The notes below the pieces were generated by a model. It had not been told where the DNA came from, did no database searches, and saw only the letters and a list, made by a program, of their open reading frames with translations. Below, piece after piece: positions 1 through 8,929 of a DNA stretch of 64,000 bases; the stretch's first letter is position 1; each line of letters opens with the position of its first letter. The DNA is from Peptococcaceae bacterium BRH_c23 (GTDB taxonomy: Bacteria > Bacillota_B > Desulfitobacteriia > Desulfitobacteriales > Desulfitobacteriaceae), in NCBI GenBank assembly GCA_000961805.1, contig LADV01000072.1, positions 22,595 to 86,594 on the forward strand. Reading direction: 5' to 3'. The translations under genes and the position numbers were made by a program.

Positions 1-2
1 TT

Positions 3-80
3 GCTTTAGCAGGGCTAATCGGCCTAGTTGCCAGCGGGGTAATGATTCCTATTTTTGATCTTAGTTCACATCTAGAATGA
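3..80 (+). CDS. Type II secretion/type IV pilus inner-membrane protein PilC/GspF family, C-terminal end only
   Basis: The open frame running in from the left edge ends at a TGA at 78-80 and gives 25 residues ending in MIPIFDLSSHLE. A hydrophobic stretch followed by P-I/M-F/Y-D-L-S is the usual end of GspF/PilC proteins, the polytopic platform proteins of type IV pili and type II secretion systems. A prepilin and a prepilin peptidase follow directly, which supports the assignment. Only the tail is present, so domain content cannot be checked. Confidence 0.7.
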   Translation, partial: ALAGLIGLVASGVMIPIFDLSSHLE

Positions 81-222
81 ACGGTTTGGACTAAAGCGGA
101 ACATCCACTAATAGAATTAGGGTATTTTGAAAGTGATCTAGTGGAGAACTTATGGCTTCAGGCCAAGAATGGCTAAAAAACAGAGAGGTTAAAGAATATG
201 AGGAAAGGAAAGGAGAATTGAG

Positions 223-711
223 ATGAATCATCTCAAGGAAAAGAACGGGTTTACGCTCATTGAGGTCATGGCAGTGATTATTATACTAGGTGTCTTGGGT
301 GCTATCGTAATTCCTAAATTGACATCAAGCACAACAAACGCACGGCGAAAAGCGGACATCGCAACTGCACACGAGGTAAAAGCCGCCCTTGATCGTTATC
401 AGATGGAAAAGGGAACCTATCCTAAAAATACAGAGTTGACAGCCTCTGAAGGTACGGTGACAAGTTCAAGTCTCATACCTAAATATATTAGTAAATTGGA
501 CAAATCAACGACCCAGCAAATCGTCGCTGAGGGAAACAAAGGATTTGGAGTGGTTAATATTGTGGCAGATGCTACAGATCCCACGAAATTTACTATTCCA
601 GACACGAAGACCAATACGATCATGATTTATTTATTTGGAGATGGTTTGGGAGCGGAAGTTCGAGTGTATGATGAAGGTCTCAAGGATTTTCTGTGGACGT
701 CCGCAAATTAG
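223..711 (+). CDS. Type IV pilin-like/pseudopilin protein (prepilin)
   Basis: A 162-residue prepilin with a short positively charged leader (about 9 residues), then the prepilin peptidase signature G-FTLIEVMAVIIILGVLGA. Cleavage is expected after Gly9, leaving N-methyl-Phe and the hydrophobic alpha-1 helix with Glu at mature position 5. The remainder (A-R-R-K-A-D-I-A-T-A...) is like GspG/PilA major subunits with a globular C-terminal domain. ATG start with AAAGGAG about 8 nt upstream. It lies between the platform protein and the prepilin peptidase, so it is probably the major subunit of this pilus. Whether it serves adhesion, motility or DNA uptake cannot be read from the sequence. Confidence 0.9.
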   Translation: MNHLKEKNGFTLIEVMAVIIILGVLGAIVIPKLTSSTTNARRKADIATAHEVKAALDRYQMEKGTYPKNTELTASEGTVTSSSLIPKYISKLDKSTTQQIVAEGNKGFGVVNIVADATDPTKFTIPDTKTNTIMIYLFGDGLGAEVRVYDEGLKDFLWTSAN

Positions 712-783
712 CAAAAAAACTCTAAGCAGAAAAATCATGTCTAACATTTGTAGTGCAGGAGAGTACTGAAAGGGGAAAGACCA

Positions 784-1548
784 TTGTACCTAATAAGTAT
801 AATTAGCGGATTTTTTGGAATCTTGATCGGGAGTTTTTTGAATGTGGTCATTTGTCGTGTCCCACGTGGGGAGTCCATTGTTTCGCCTGGTTCATATTGC
901 TATACTTGTGGACACTCCTTACGAGCTTGGGAACTCATTCCTATAGTTAGCTTTCTAATCCAAAAAGGACAGTGTAGTAACTGCGAGGCTCGGATCTCAT
1001 GGCGTTATCCAGCAGTTGAAGCTCTGACAGGGATTCTCTTCTTTCTTACTACTTTATTGAGCTTCGATTCTGGGATGCACCCTGCACGAATACTCTTGAA
1101 CCTTTCTTTTGTAGCAACGCTTGTGGCATTATCTTTTATTGACCTTGATACATTCCGTTTGCCAGATGTGCTTACCCTTCCTCTCTTGGGAATAGGACTT
1201 ATAGGAGCTTTTCTCATCCCAGGGAATCCTAGTGGATGGGAAAGTGTGCTTAGTGCCTTGGGTGCGGGAGGAGTATTCTGGATTATCGCCCGAGTTTACC
1301 CGCAAGGAATGGGTCTGGGGGATGTAAAGTTGGTTGCGGCAATGGGCGCATTTTTGGGGTTCCCTGCTATCTTCATCTCTATTTTTGTAGGAAGTTTTGT
1401 CGGCGCAGTAGTGGGAATCTTCCTTCTCCGTACGGGCAAAAAAAGCCTTGGTCAACAGATCCCCTTTGGACCCTACTTGGCGTTGGGGGCGATACTTACC
1501 TTATTATGGGGAATCCAAATCTTTGAATGGTATTGGGCGTGGATATAA
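784..1548 (+). CDS. pilD: Prepilin peptidase (leader peptidase / N-methyltransferase, PilD family)
   Basis: A 254-residue polytopic membrane aspartyl protease that cleaves and N-methylates prepilins. The N-terminal helix is followed by a cytoplasmic zinc-binding loop with two C-x2-C pairs (C39-x2-C42 and C64-x2-C67). The two catalytic aspartates are expected in F-I-D-L-D-T (about residue 120) and in GMGLGDVKL (about residue 180), both in conserved family motifs. Length fits the family. TTG start at 784 behind AAAGGGGAAAGA. Its substrate is very likely the prepilin just upstream. In B. subtilis the equivalent gene is comC. Downstream, the next gene starts 5 bp after the stop. Confidence 0.95.
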   Translation: MYLISIISGFFGILIGSFLNVVICRVPRGESIVSPGSYCYTCGHSLRAWELIPIVSFLIQKGQCSNCEARISWRYPAVEALTGILFFLTTLLSFDSGMHPARILLNLSFVATLVALSFIDLDTFRLPDVLTLPLLGIGLIGAFLIPGNPSGWESVLSALGAGGVFWIIARVYPQGMGLGDVKLVAAMGAFLGFPAIFISIFVGSFVGAVVGIFLLRTGKKSLGQQIPFGPYLALGAILTLLWGIQIFEWYWAWI

Positions 1549-1552
1549 TTCG

Positions 1553-3031
1553 ATGCGAAATGGTACGGTAGTCTTCGAATTGACTGATGGAGAAATCCGG
1601 GCGCTTTGGTTTTCTGTTCCCATTTTTTCCTCAGTTATCAAGCCAAAAAATAGATCAAGATTAGTCAAATTTGACCGCATTCCAATACCGACTGGTATTA
1701 TCGAACAGGGCAATGTAAGGAATGAAGGTCTATTAATTGATCTTTTGTCAAGGTATCGCTCACAACTCCCTAAGAGCAGGCCAAATGCCTATTTAACGAT
1801 TTCACTGCAACAAGGCTTTATTCGGGCTTATCCGTTACCGTGGCTCCCAAAACGCGACAGAACTTCGGCTTTGGCTCTGTTAGTCGATGAAGAAATTTCG
1901 ATTGCTAGATCGGATTTGCTGTATGATTTCCTAATTATTTCCGAAGAAAAGCCCAAAAGTTTACGCGTTTTACTGGGCGCAACTCGTCAGAGTATACTCG
2001 AAGGGTATGTATTTATCTTTGAAAAAGCGGGGTTTAAAGTAAAAGGTGTTGATTTCTCGTTCTCTGTCTTAGGGCAAACACTTGGGTTTGATCCTAACGA
2101 GGATGTTCTTTATCTACAAGGGGAAGCTGGCTGTTTTCAAGTAGCTTTATTTCGTGGAGAGGTTCCGGAAAGTGTGCGAATATTGCCTCCTCTGCCTTCG
2201 ATTGACGGTTGTGATTGTTGCGAAAGCGAGCAGATCGAAGAAGGGGTAAAAGAGATCCAACGCTTTCTTTTATATTATAAAACACAACAGGCAGATCTAA
2301 ACTTGAAACGCTTAGTTTGGAGTGGTGATTCAGTTACAGAGAAGCTGGCACAGAGGTTACTAGCGTCAAGTCATGTTTCAACAGGTGACCAAGCCACTTT
2401 AAAATGTGTTCCAGATTCCTGGCAGGAGATTCTTAAGGCACATGTGGGTCGGAGCGAGGTAGTGGTAGGGTATGCACAGAGGATCTTGGCGCATGATCCT
2501 GTGCTCAACCTTTGGTACCAACCAGCCCGGGCGGAAAAGATTAGGCGGAGGTACCTTGGGCTGGCATCTTTCCTCGGGTCGCTTTTAGTGATGGGAATAA
2601 TCTTATGCTTTTCACTCCAGCGAATAACGATGTCTTTACAACAAGAGGTACAAGTACTTTCACCTCAAGGCGTTGAGATTGAGGGGCAGGCCAAATATGA
2701 GCAAGCCCTTGAAACAGCTTGGAAGGGGGCACTGATTCGTACCGAAAAGGTTGGAGAAGCATTAGCCGAAGTGCAGGCCTTGTCGGGGAACGGGCTGAGG
2801 ATAGAACAGGTGGTGTATAAGCAAGGCAGCATGTCTTTAAGCGGAATAGCTGAAGATGCCAGCAGTGTTCAAACGCTAATCCATACGCTGCGGACCAAGG
2901 GGTGGGAACAACCCGCTTTGACGAGTTACAAATTGACAACCCTTAACAATGTCGAATTCTCTATGAGTGCTAGACATCGAAGAATTGGCAGGCAACCTGT
3001 GAAGGCGAGTGAAGCTAATCAAGTGAACTAG
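1553..3031 (+). CDS. Fused PilM-like/PilN-like pilus assembly protein
   Basis: A protein of about 492 residues. The N-terminal 330 or so residues resemble the actin-like PilM/GspL cytoplasmic domain: regular strands, DVLYLQGEAGCFQVALFRG, and a second subdomain with KRLVWSGDSVTEKLAQRLL. One transmembrane helix (SFLGSLLVMGIILCFSL) follows, then a periplasmic-type coil and small domain as in PilN/GspL. A longer frame reaches back to 1448 inside the peptidase gene, but ATG 1553 begins just after that gene's stop and is preferred; its ribosome site is weak (GGGCGTGG). The next gene looks PilO-like, giving the usual M-N-O order with M and N fused. Assignment is from fold-like features, not strong identity. 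Confidence 0.65.
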   Translation: MRNGTVVFELTDGEIRALWFSVPIFSSVIKPKNRSRLVKFDRIPIPTGIIEQGNVRNEGLLIDLLSRYRSQLPKSRPNAYLTISLQQGFIRAYPLPWLPKRDRTSALALLVDEEISIARSDLLYDFLIISEEKPKSLRVLLGATRQSILEGYVFIFEKAGFKVKGVDFSFSVLGQTLGFDPNEDVLYLQGEAGCFQVALFRGEVPESVRILPPLPSIDGCDCCESEQIEEGVKEIQRFLLYYKTQQADLNLKRLVWSGDSVTEKLAQRLLASSHVSTGDQATLKCVPDSWQEILKAHVGRSEVVVGYAQRILAHDPVLNLWYQPARAEKIRRRYLGLASFLGSLLVMGIILCFSLQRITMSLQQEVQVLSPQGVEIEGQAKYEQALETAWKGALIRTEKVGEALAEVQALSGNGLRIEQVVYKQGSMSLSGIAEDASSVQTLIHTLRTKGWEQPALTSYKLTTLNNVEFSMSARHRRIGRQPVKASEANQVN

Positions 3032-3042
3032 CAAGGAATAGG

Positions 3043-3648
3043 GTGGACTTATCAAGGAAGGAGTGGATATATTTGGCTTTCTTCTCAAGTGAGATAAGGG
3101 ACAAAACTATCCTGGATTCTTTGAAAATTTCCCTATTACCTCTTTCGCTGCGCGGTATAAAAGGAATTGCAGCGGGTTTAATTGCCTGTATAGTCCTGGC
3201 GTTTCTTCTTCTCTGGCAACCGGCATATATAAAGTATCAATCCTTACAAAAGGAAAAAGACTATTGGTTACTGATGAGCTCTGAGATGAAACACACACAA
3301 CCGAACTTAAAGCTGTCCGTCATTCCAACCCTTGATCAGTTACCCGATATGATCGAGAGGTGTCGTAGTACCTTTGAAAAGGAGGGTATAGACGTGGCTG
3401 CCTTCAATGTTGAACGGTTTGGGGAGAAACAAGAAACGGGAAAAGTAGCAAGTTTGGATTATGCTCTAGTTCGTTTGAATCTACATGGCCAATGGAATGG
3501 AATAGTATCGTCTCTCAAAGCGCTTGAGGAAGTGCAGGAGGCCGGCATTCATGTTAAGGAAGTCGTTTTAGCATCCCAAGGTGGAGAGGTGCTTCTCCAG
3601 ATTTATCTACGTCAGCAAAATAAGCCTGACTTCAAAACACCTCAGTGA
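3043..3648 (+). CDS. PilO-like pilus assembly membrane protein
   Basis: About 190-201 residues. A cytoplasmic segment precedes one transmembrane helix (GLIACIVLAFLLLW), then a coiled coil (YIKYQSLQKEKDYWLLMSS) and a ferredoxin-like periplasmic domain (LVRLNLHGQWNGIVSSLKAL). This is the PilO/GspM topology, and the position after a PilM/PilN-like gene fits. The frame opens at GTG 3043, but an in-frame TTG at 3073 is 9 nt behind a strong GAAGGAG, so the shorter form may be the real product. It ends the pilus operon; an inverted repeat follows at once. Confidence 0.55.
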   Translation: MDLSRKEWIYLAFFSSEIRDKTILDSLKISLLPLSLRGIKGIAAGLIACIVLAFLLLWQPAYIKYQSLQKEKDYWLLMSSEMKHTQPNLKLSVIPTLDQLPDMIERCRSTFEKEGIDVAAFNVERFGEKQETGKVASLDYALVRLNLHGQWNGIVSSLKALEEVQEAGIHVKEVVLASQGGEVLLQIYLRQQNKPDFKTPQ

Positions 3649-3729
3649 TTAAGAGGGTTATCCGCATCTTCGCCAGTGGCTTAAGCGTCCTTAACCGGGC
3701 CATATGATGGCTTAAACCAACCCTCTTAA
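3649..3729 (+). repeat. 11-bp perfect inverted repeat closing an 81-bp hairpin, pilus operon / LysM gene gap
   Basis: TTAAGAGGGTT at 3649-3659 is matched by AACCCTCTTAA at 3719-3729. The 59-bp interval contains two further related words (GGCTTAAG and GGCTTAAA) and CCGGGCC. There is no T-run after the right arm, so a standard terminator is not supported. It may be an untypical terminator, a processing site or a structured leader of the LysM gene. Confidence 0.5.
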
Positions 3730-3821
3730 GAGTGATCAAGTAAATGATGGCTGGTTATGATAAATTTGGGTAACAGGACATTCCCGTTCTTCCATAATCT
3801 AAGGAGAGGAGGGGATATGTA

Positions 3822-4517
3822 ATGGGTGGTAAGGAGTATTGTATTCAACCTGGTGATAATTTTCATGACCTTGCTCAGCGTTGGGGAGGAACTTGTGAAG
3901 ACTTCCTTTTGGTCAATCCCAGCGTTGATCCCATGAAACTTCAAATAGGGCAAAAGATTGTTCTTCCCGAATTTAAAAGCGCTCTCCAAGGGCAAGAGCA
4001 ATTTGCAGATATACGTAAAGATCAGGGACAAGGGTTTGTTGGGGATTATCTAGATGAAGTCGAAATGGAAGTCGAGGGAGTTCGTGTTCGGTTACGACGG
4101 ATTGGTGAACCAAGAGTCCCTCATGAAATTCACTTTATTCTCCCTAGAACCGAGATCCGTAAAATCCAACCCGCAGGGGAATGTGGGCCGACTGATGTAC
4201 AAATTATGTTAAGTAATCTGGATGTTGTACTCTCCCCTCGATTAGTGAGCGGTAACGGAGACCGCGCGGAACAGGGCAAACTAGTTGTATCGCCAGATGG
4301 TCAGACTCAAGCTCAACCGCAAATCCAGGCACAGCCTCAAGCTCAAGCCCAGTCTCCAACTCAAAAGACGGTCCAAGGTGAGAACGAGTCTCCACAGTTA
4401 CAATTTGGTGCAACCCCTCCCTATGATCTGAGTGCGCAAACTGCGACGCAACCCTCTCAAGGACTTATGCAGGGCAAAAATCAACCGCGATGGCGCATGT
4501 CCTTCCCCTTTAATTAA
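3822..4517 (+). CDS. LysM-domain protein of unknown function
   Basis: A 231-residue protein. Residues 1-50 form a LysM domain (YCIQPGDNFHDLAQRWG ... IGQKIVLPEF), normally a peptidoglycan or chitin-binding module. Residues 65-145 are a charged, probably beta-rich domain (EVEMEVEGVRVRLRRIGEP) that I do not recognise. Residues 155-200 are a low-complexity Q/A/P linker with repeated QAQPQ words. No signal peptide or membrane segment is visible. In spore formers such proteins without a leader are often spore-coat or cortex-associated (for example SafA and SpoVID types), but this role is inference. ATG start behind AGGAGAGGAGGGG. Confidence 0.7.
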   Translation: MGGKEYCIQPGDNFHDLAQRWGGTCEDFLLVNPSVDPMKLQIGQKIVLPEFKSALQGQEQFADIRKDQGQGFVGDYLDEVEMEVEGVRVRLRRIGEPRVPHEIHFILPRTEIRKIQPAGECGPTDVQIMLSNLDVVLSPRLVSGNGDRAEQGKLVVSPDGQTQAQPQIQAQPQAQAQSPTQKTVQGENESPQLQFGATPPYDLSAQTATQPSQGLMQGKNQPRWRMSFPFN

Positions 4518-4561
4518 TGTATCTGACTATCGGAGTTATAAATAGAACGTTCAAATGAGGA

Positions 4562-4596
4562 AGAGCTTTTTTGATTATGAAGGCTCTTTCTTAATT
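4562..4596 (+). terminator. Putative Rho-independent terminator after the LysM gene
   Basis: Nine-base-pair stem AAGAGCTTT (4562-4570) with AAGGCTCTT (4581-4589), one G-U pair, then a T-rich tail (TCTTAATT). It lies 45 bp after the stop codon. Confidence 0.6.
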
Positions 4597-4733
4597 GTGA
4601 TTTACCACTTGTAGCTAATTTCAATAAGTAGTTTTATATATTGAAATTTCAGATAAGAATTCCTTCAGCTGAAAATACTATGCTATAGTACAAAATTGTG
4701 TTAAAATTTCAAGGTAGTTAAGGAAGTGATAAA

Positions 4734-5180
4734 TTGGCAAGTATATGGGTATTTCATGGTCCTAATATAAATTTATTAGGTCTACGTGAACCGGAACATT
4801 ATGGATCGCGCACCTTGGCAGAGATCAATAAAGAAGCGTTAGAGACTGCGAATCTAGCAGGAATGAAGGCTGAATGTCGGCAAACTAATCACGAAGGGGA
4901 GCTCTTGGATTGGATTCAAGGGTTATCACCTGACGACTTCTTAATTTTAAATCCTGGGGCTTGGACACATACAAGTTACGCGATCAGGGACGCTATTAGT
5001 GCTGTGAAAGTTCCGACGGTAGAAGTCCATCTTTCAAACATCCATGCCCGTGAAGCATTTCGCACCAATTCTCTTATCGCACCGGTCTGTATAGGACAAG
5101 TATCAGGTCTGGGGGCAGACGGTTATGTATTAGCGATGCGTTATGCTGTCGACTACCAAGGCCGTAAGGCAAAGGCATGA
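4734..5180 (+). CDS. aroQ: 3-dehydroquinate dehydratase, type II
   Basis: The 148-residue length matches type II dehydroquinases, which convert 3-dehydroquinate to 3-dehydroshikimate in the shikimate pathway. Visible motifs are GPNINLLGLREPEHYGS with the catalytic Tyr in the flexible lid, NHEGELLDWI, LNPGAWTHTSYAIRDA with the Asn/His region, and the substrate-binding VEVHLSNIHAREAFR. TTG start with AAGGAAGTG about 8 nt upstream; no in-frame ATG fits the conserved N-terminus. The 216-bp gap upstream carries the LysM terminator and an AT-rich stretch (TATAGT at about 4684) suitable for a promoter. As in B. subtilis, it sits just before an M24 peptidase and efp. Confidence 0.96.
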   Translation: MASIWVFHGPNINLLGLREPEHYGSRTLAEINKEALETANLAGMKAECRQTNHEGELLDWIQGLSPDDFLILNPGAWTHTSYAIRDAISAVKVPTVEVHLSNIHAREAFRTNSLIAPVCIGQVSGLGADGYVLAMRYAVDYQGRKAKA

Positions 5181-5254
5181 ATTCGATATTCAAACCACGC
5201 ACCATGTACTACGTACAACGATAGGGGGGATACATCATCAATCGCATCGAACGA

Positions 5255-6298
5255 ATGCGTCAACGCATGCATGAGGAAAGAATTGATGCTTATATTGTTA
5301 TTCGTCCGGAAAATGGACGATATCTGAGCGGGTTTACAGGTGGAGAAGCAACTCTGTATATCACCTCAGAAAAAGCTCTTTTATTAACTGATTTTCGTTA
5401 CATAGCACAAGCAAAGGCCCAGTCTCCAGATTTTGAAATCATTGATGCGGGTCAGGACCACTTTGCTTCTTTAGCAGAAATCGGGGAACATGTCCAGCAA
5501 GTGGGTTTTGAAGGAGACTATGTCACTTACGTGGACCACGGAAAACTGCAAGCTGCTTTATCCCAAGCGGAACTTTTGTCTCTGCCCAACCTTATCGGAT
5601 ATTTGCGTTCGGTGAAAGATGATTCAGAGCTCAAGCTAATTCGTGAAGCAGTAAAAATCGCAGATCTTGCTTTTGCCGATGTGTTAAAGACGATCAAAAT
5701 CGGGCAAACAGAAGAAGAGATTGGTTTAAACTTGGACTTTTCCATGAGACATGCCGGAGCAAGTGGAGGTTCTTTTGATTTTATTGTAGCCTCTGGTGTG
5801 CGTTCTGCGTTGCCTCATGGAACGGCCAGCTCAAAGATCGTTCAATCAGGGGAGTTTCTGACGATGGACTTCGGTGCAATCTATCAGGGTTATTGCTCAG
5901 ATATCACGCGGACGGTTTTTTTAGGCGAACCAGAGGACAAGCAGCGCGAAGTGTATGAAATTGTCCTAGCTGCGCAGAGAGCAGGAATTGAAGCAGTTGC
6001 CCCGGGAAGAACTGGCAAAGAAGTGGATGCGGTAGCCCGTAAACTAATTGAAGAAACAGGTTATGGTGAATACTTTGGACATGGACTAGGACATTCCGTA
6101 GGTCTGGCGATCCATGAGGGACCAAATCTTAATAAGCGGGAAGATCGTGTGCTTGAACCGGGCATGGTCGTTACCGTGGAACCGGGTATTTATATCCCGG
6201 ATTGGGGTGGCGTTCGAATTGAGGATATGGTTTTGGTGACCGAAAATGGTTGCGAAGTATTGACCCAGGCACCAAAAGATTTCATAATCATAAAGTGA
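5255..6298 (+). CDS. M24B family Xaa-Pro aminopeptidase/dipeptidase
   Basis: A 347-residue pita-bread metallopeptidase that removes N-terminal residues before proline. An N-terminal creatinase-like domain (about 1-120) precedes the catalytic domain. The five metal ligands are visible as MDFGAIYQG (Asp), SDITRTVF (Asp), [16 protein letters not shown] (His), TVEPGIYIP (Glu) and VRIEDM (Glu). This matches YqhT/PepP-like proteins that precede efp in Firmicutes. The first ATG is 5255, but the Shine-Dalgarno AGGGGGG lies at 5223-5229, too far away; an in-frame ATC at 5237 is correctly spaced and would add the family-typical N-R-I-E-R residues. The start is therefore uncertain by six codons. Confidence 0.92.
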   Translation: MRQRMHEERIDAYIVIRPENGRYLSGFTGGEATLYITSEKALLLTDFRYIAQAKAQSPDFEIIDAGQDHFASLAEIGEHVQQVGFEGDYVTYVDHGKLQAALSQAELLSLPNLIGYLRSVKDDSELKLIREAVKIADLAFADVLKTIKIGQTEEEIGLNLDFSMRHAGASGGSFDFIVASGVRSALPHGTASSKIVQSGEFLTMDFGAIYQGYCSDITRTVFLGEPEDKQREVYEIVLAAQRAGIEAVAPGRTGKEVDAVARKLIEETGYGEYFGHGLGHSVGLAIHEGPNLNKREDRVLEPGMVVTVEPGIYIPDWGGVRIEDMVLVTENGCEVLTQAPKDFIIIK

Positions 6299-6375
6299 CG
6301 TTTTAGAATTTCTTAGTATATAGCTTTAGAAACGGACAAACTAAATAAAAGGATTTTAGGGGGAAAGTGGTAGTT

Positions 6376-6936
6376 ATGATTTCAACGAATGATTTTAAGA
6401 CAGGTCTAACCATTCAATTAGACGGTGATGTTTTCTCAGTGGTTGAGTTTCAACATGTTAAACCCGGTAAAGGAGCCGCTTTTGTTCGAACAAAATTGAA
6501 AAATGTGAAGACGGGTGGAGTCGTTGAGCGTAGGTTCAATGCCGGAGAAAAAGTGGAAAAGGCCCATGTGGAGCGTCGTGAAATGGACTATCTCTATAAA
6601 GATGGAGAACATTACGTGGTCATGGATAAGGAAACCTACGAGCAGACCTCTTTGACTCAGGGGCAAATTGGAGACGGTGTGAAATGGCTGAAAGAAAACA
6701 TGACCTTAGGTGTGCTTTTCTATGATATAGAGGTTATTGGAGTGGATGTGCCTAATACCGTTCATCTGGCTGTTACAGCAACAGAACCCGGCGTGAAAGG
6801 GGATACGGCTACCGGTGGGACAAAGCCTGCAACCTTAGAAACGGGTGCAGTCGTGCAGGTGCCTTTCTTTGTCAATGAAGGAGATATGCTGATCATTGAT
6901 ACTCGGACAGGAAGCTATGTTCAACGGGCCCAGTAA
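6376..6936 (+). CDS. efp: Translation elongation factor P
   Basis: A 186-residue, three-domain OB-fold/KOW protein that rescues ribosomes stalled at polyproline. The start [17 protein letters not shown], the loop [15 protein letters not shown] with the Lys that is modified in many bacteria, and the C-terminal [18 protein letters not shown] motif are all family hallmarks. A GTG at 6367 is in frame but only two bases after AGGGGGA, so ATG 6376 is preferred. It follows the M24 peptidase gene by 77 bp, as in Bacillus. Confidence 0.97.
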   Translation: MISTNDFKTGLTIQLDGDVFSVVEFQHVKPGKGAAFVRTKLKNVKTGGVVERRFNAGEKVEKAHVERREMDYLYKDGEHYVVMDKETYEQTSLTQGQIGDGVKWLKENMTLGVLFYDIEVIGVDVPNTVHLAVTATEPGVKGDTATGGTKPATLETGAVVQVPFFVNEGDMLIIDTRTGSYVQRAQ

Positions 6937-7055
6937 AGTCAGAGTTCAGAGGTCAGAAGCTGGAAATAGCAGATTTTAAGTAATATCCTAAATAACATGA
7001 AAACATCTCTTATGGGGCAAACTTAATTTTAATTGCGACCATAGGAGGTGTTATT

Positions 7056-8732
7056 TTGTTATCTCAACAGACTTCAAAGCTTAGCGTGATTCCGCTTGGG
7101 GGAACTGGAGAAATCGGAAAAAATTTGCTGGTTTTTGAATATGAAGATTCAATTGTAATCATTGATGGTGGGGTAAAGTTCCCAGACGAAGAACTACTGG
7201 GTATCGATTTGGTGATTCCTGACATCGCCTATTTGGAGAAAAACCGCGAGCGAATTAAAGGGCTCTTCATTACACATGGGCATGAGGATCATATCGGTGG
7301 ACTCCCATTCATTTTACCAAAATTGAATATTCCTATTTATGGTACAAAATTGGCCTTGGGATTGGTTCGAGCGAAGTTTCAGGAGCGAACTGCTTATCCT
7401 GAATCTTTAGTGCACATGTTAGAACCTGGTGAACGTATACAGGCAGGGGCTTTTGAAGTAGAGGCATTTCGAGTTACACATAGTATTCCGGATGCTGTCG
7501 GATATTCTCTGCTTTCTCCGGTTGGACGCGTAGTCTATACAGGGGACTTTAAGGTCGACTATACCCCCATTGATGGTCAGAACATGGATTTGAGAAAACT
7601 GGCAGCTTGGGGTGAGGAAGGAATCTTAGCCTTAATTTGCGACTCCACAAATGCTGAACGGCCAGGGGTTACCATGTCAGAAGGGGCAGTCGGGAAAGCT
7701 TTGCGAGACAATTTCGAACGGGCTAAAGGAAAAATCATTATGGCATCGTTTGCTTCTAATGTACATCGAATCCAGCAAGCGATCGATGGTGCTTCTGAGG
7801 TTGGTAGAAAGGTTTGTGTCGTCGGAAGAAGCATGGAGAACGTGGTGCGCACTGCACTGGAGTTAGGCTACTTAAAACTGCCCAAAGAGGATATCATTAT
7901 TGACAGTACAGAAGTAGGAAACACACCTTCTACACAATTGTTGGTTCTGACCACTGGGAGTCAAGGTGAGCCACTAGCTGCTTTGACACGGATGGCCACT
8001 CGAAGTCATCGTCAGATTAACGTTCTCGCCGGGGATATGGTCATTATCGCGGCAACCCCAATACCTGGAAACGAGAAGCTTGTGGGAAAGACGATTAATC
8101 ATCTTTATCAGATAGGTGCGGAAGTTGTAACCAAAGAAATGGGGCAAGTACATGTATCCGGACACGCCAATCAAGAAGAGATTAAGCTTGTGATACGCCT
8201 TACCAACCCGCGTTTTCTTATTCCACATCACGGAGAAGTTCGTCATCAAGTTGCTCTGAAAAGGATCGGACATTCGCTTGGTTACTCGGATCCAGACATT
8301 GCTTTAACTCAACTGGGCTCACGTGTTGAGATATCCCCGGATCGCATGGAATTCGGAGAACGAGTGGAAGCCGGAAGTATTTACATTGATGGACTGGGTG
8401 TAGGGGATGTAGGGCAGATTGTTTTGAAAGATCGTCAACAATTGGCGCAAGACGGTGTGGTTGTAGTGGTAGCTGCACTTTCGAAAGGAAAGCCATACAG
8501 AATTTTGTCTGGACCGGATATTATCTCTCGAGGATTTACGTTTATGAAGGAAGCAGAGATATTGGTAGATGGGGCTAGAAAAGTGGTGGAAGCTACCTTA
8601 GAAAACCAGATCCAGAAGGAGCAAATGGAATGGGGCCCTCTAAAATCCAATATCCGTGACAGTCTAAGCAAATACTTATGGGATAAGACCCGGAGACGAC
8701 CCATGATCTTACCTGTGCTACTACATCATTAG
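7056..8732 (+). CDS. rnj: Ribonuclease J (metallo-beta-lactamase/beta-CASP RNase)
   Basis: The 558 residues match RNase J1/J2. The metallo-beta-lactamase core has GGTGEIGKNLLVFEY, the zinc motif THGHEDHIGG (about residues 73-82), YTGDFKVDYTP and a beta-CASP domain with TTGSQGEPLAALTRMA. PHHGEVRHQ supplies the later metal-ligand His. A C-terminal domain of about 100 residues follows. The enzyme acts as 5'-3' exoribonuclease and endonuclease in mRNA and rRNA processing. TTG start behind the near-perfect AGGAGGTGTTATT. All H-x-H-x-D-H residues are kept, so it should be catalytically active (J1-like). Confidence 0.95.
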   Translation: MLSQQTSKLSVIPLGGTGEIGKNLLVFEYEDSIVIIDGGVKFPDEELLGIDLVIPDIAYLEKNRERIKGLFITHGHEDHIGGLPFILPKLNIPIYGTKLALGLVRAKFQERTAYPESLVHMLEPGERIQAGAFEVEAFRVTHSIPDAVGYSLLSPVGRVVYTGDFKVDYTPIDGQNMDLRKLAAWGEEGILALICDSTNAERPGVTMSEGAVGKALRDNFERAKGKIIMASFASNVHRIQQAIDGASEVGRKVCVVGRSMENVVRTALELGYLKLPKEDIIIDSTEVGNTPSTQLLVLTTGSQGEPLAALTRMATRSHRQINVLAGDMVIIAATPIPGNEKLVGKTINHLYQIGAEVVTKEMGQVHVSGHANQEEIKLVIRLTNPRFLIPHHGEVRHQVALKRIGHSLGYSDPDIALTQLGSRVEISPDRMEFGERVEAGSIYIDGLGVGDVGQIVLKDRQQLAQDGVVVVVAALSKGKPYRILSGPDIISRGFTFMKEAEILVDGARKVVEATLENQIQKEQMEWGPLKSNIRDSLSKYLWDKTRRRPMILPVLLHH

Positions 8733-8755
8733 ATCATATTACAAATTTTAGGTTG

Positions 8756-8792
8756 GAGCGCTGTGGTCTGTTATAAAACGACCGAAGCGCTC
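8756..8792 (+). terminator. Imperfect hairpin after the RNase J gene
   Basis: GAGCGCT (8756-8762) pairs with AGCGCTC (8786-8792), with an inner GGTC/GACC step and a loop of 11 bases. There is no T-run, so it is a weak terminator candidate or an mRNA 3'-end stabiliser. The rest of the 197-bp gap up to 8930 shows no gene. Confidence 0.45.
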
Positions 8793-8929
8793 TACATCGT
8801 TTCAGGAGCTATTCCTGAAGTCAGGATGTACAATCAGCCGTTAAATGGTTTTTTTGCAGAACTAAAGTTTGATTTGCAGGAATATTGATTAAAATTGGAG
8901 AATACAGCCACTAGGAAGGAGGCCTGAAA

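Noticed and set aside
5177..5222. TTCGA-type repeat between aroQ and the M24 peptidase
   Set aside because: ATTCGATATTC and TACTACGTACAACG resemble the family, but only one or two words are present, too few to call.
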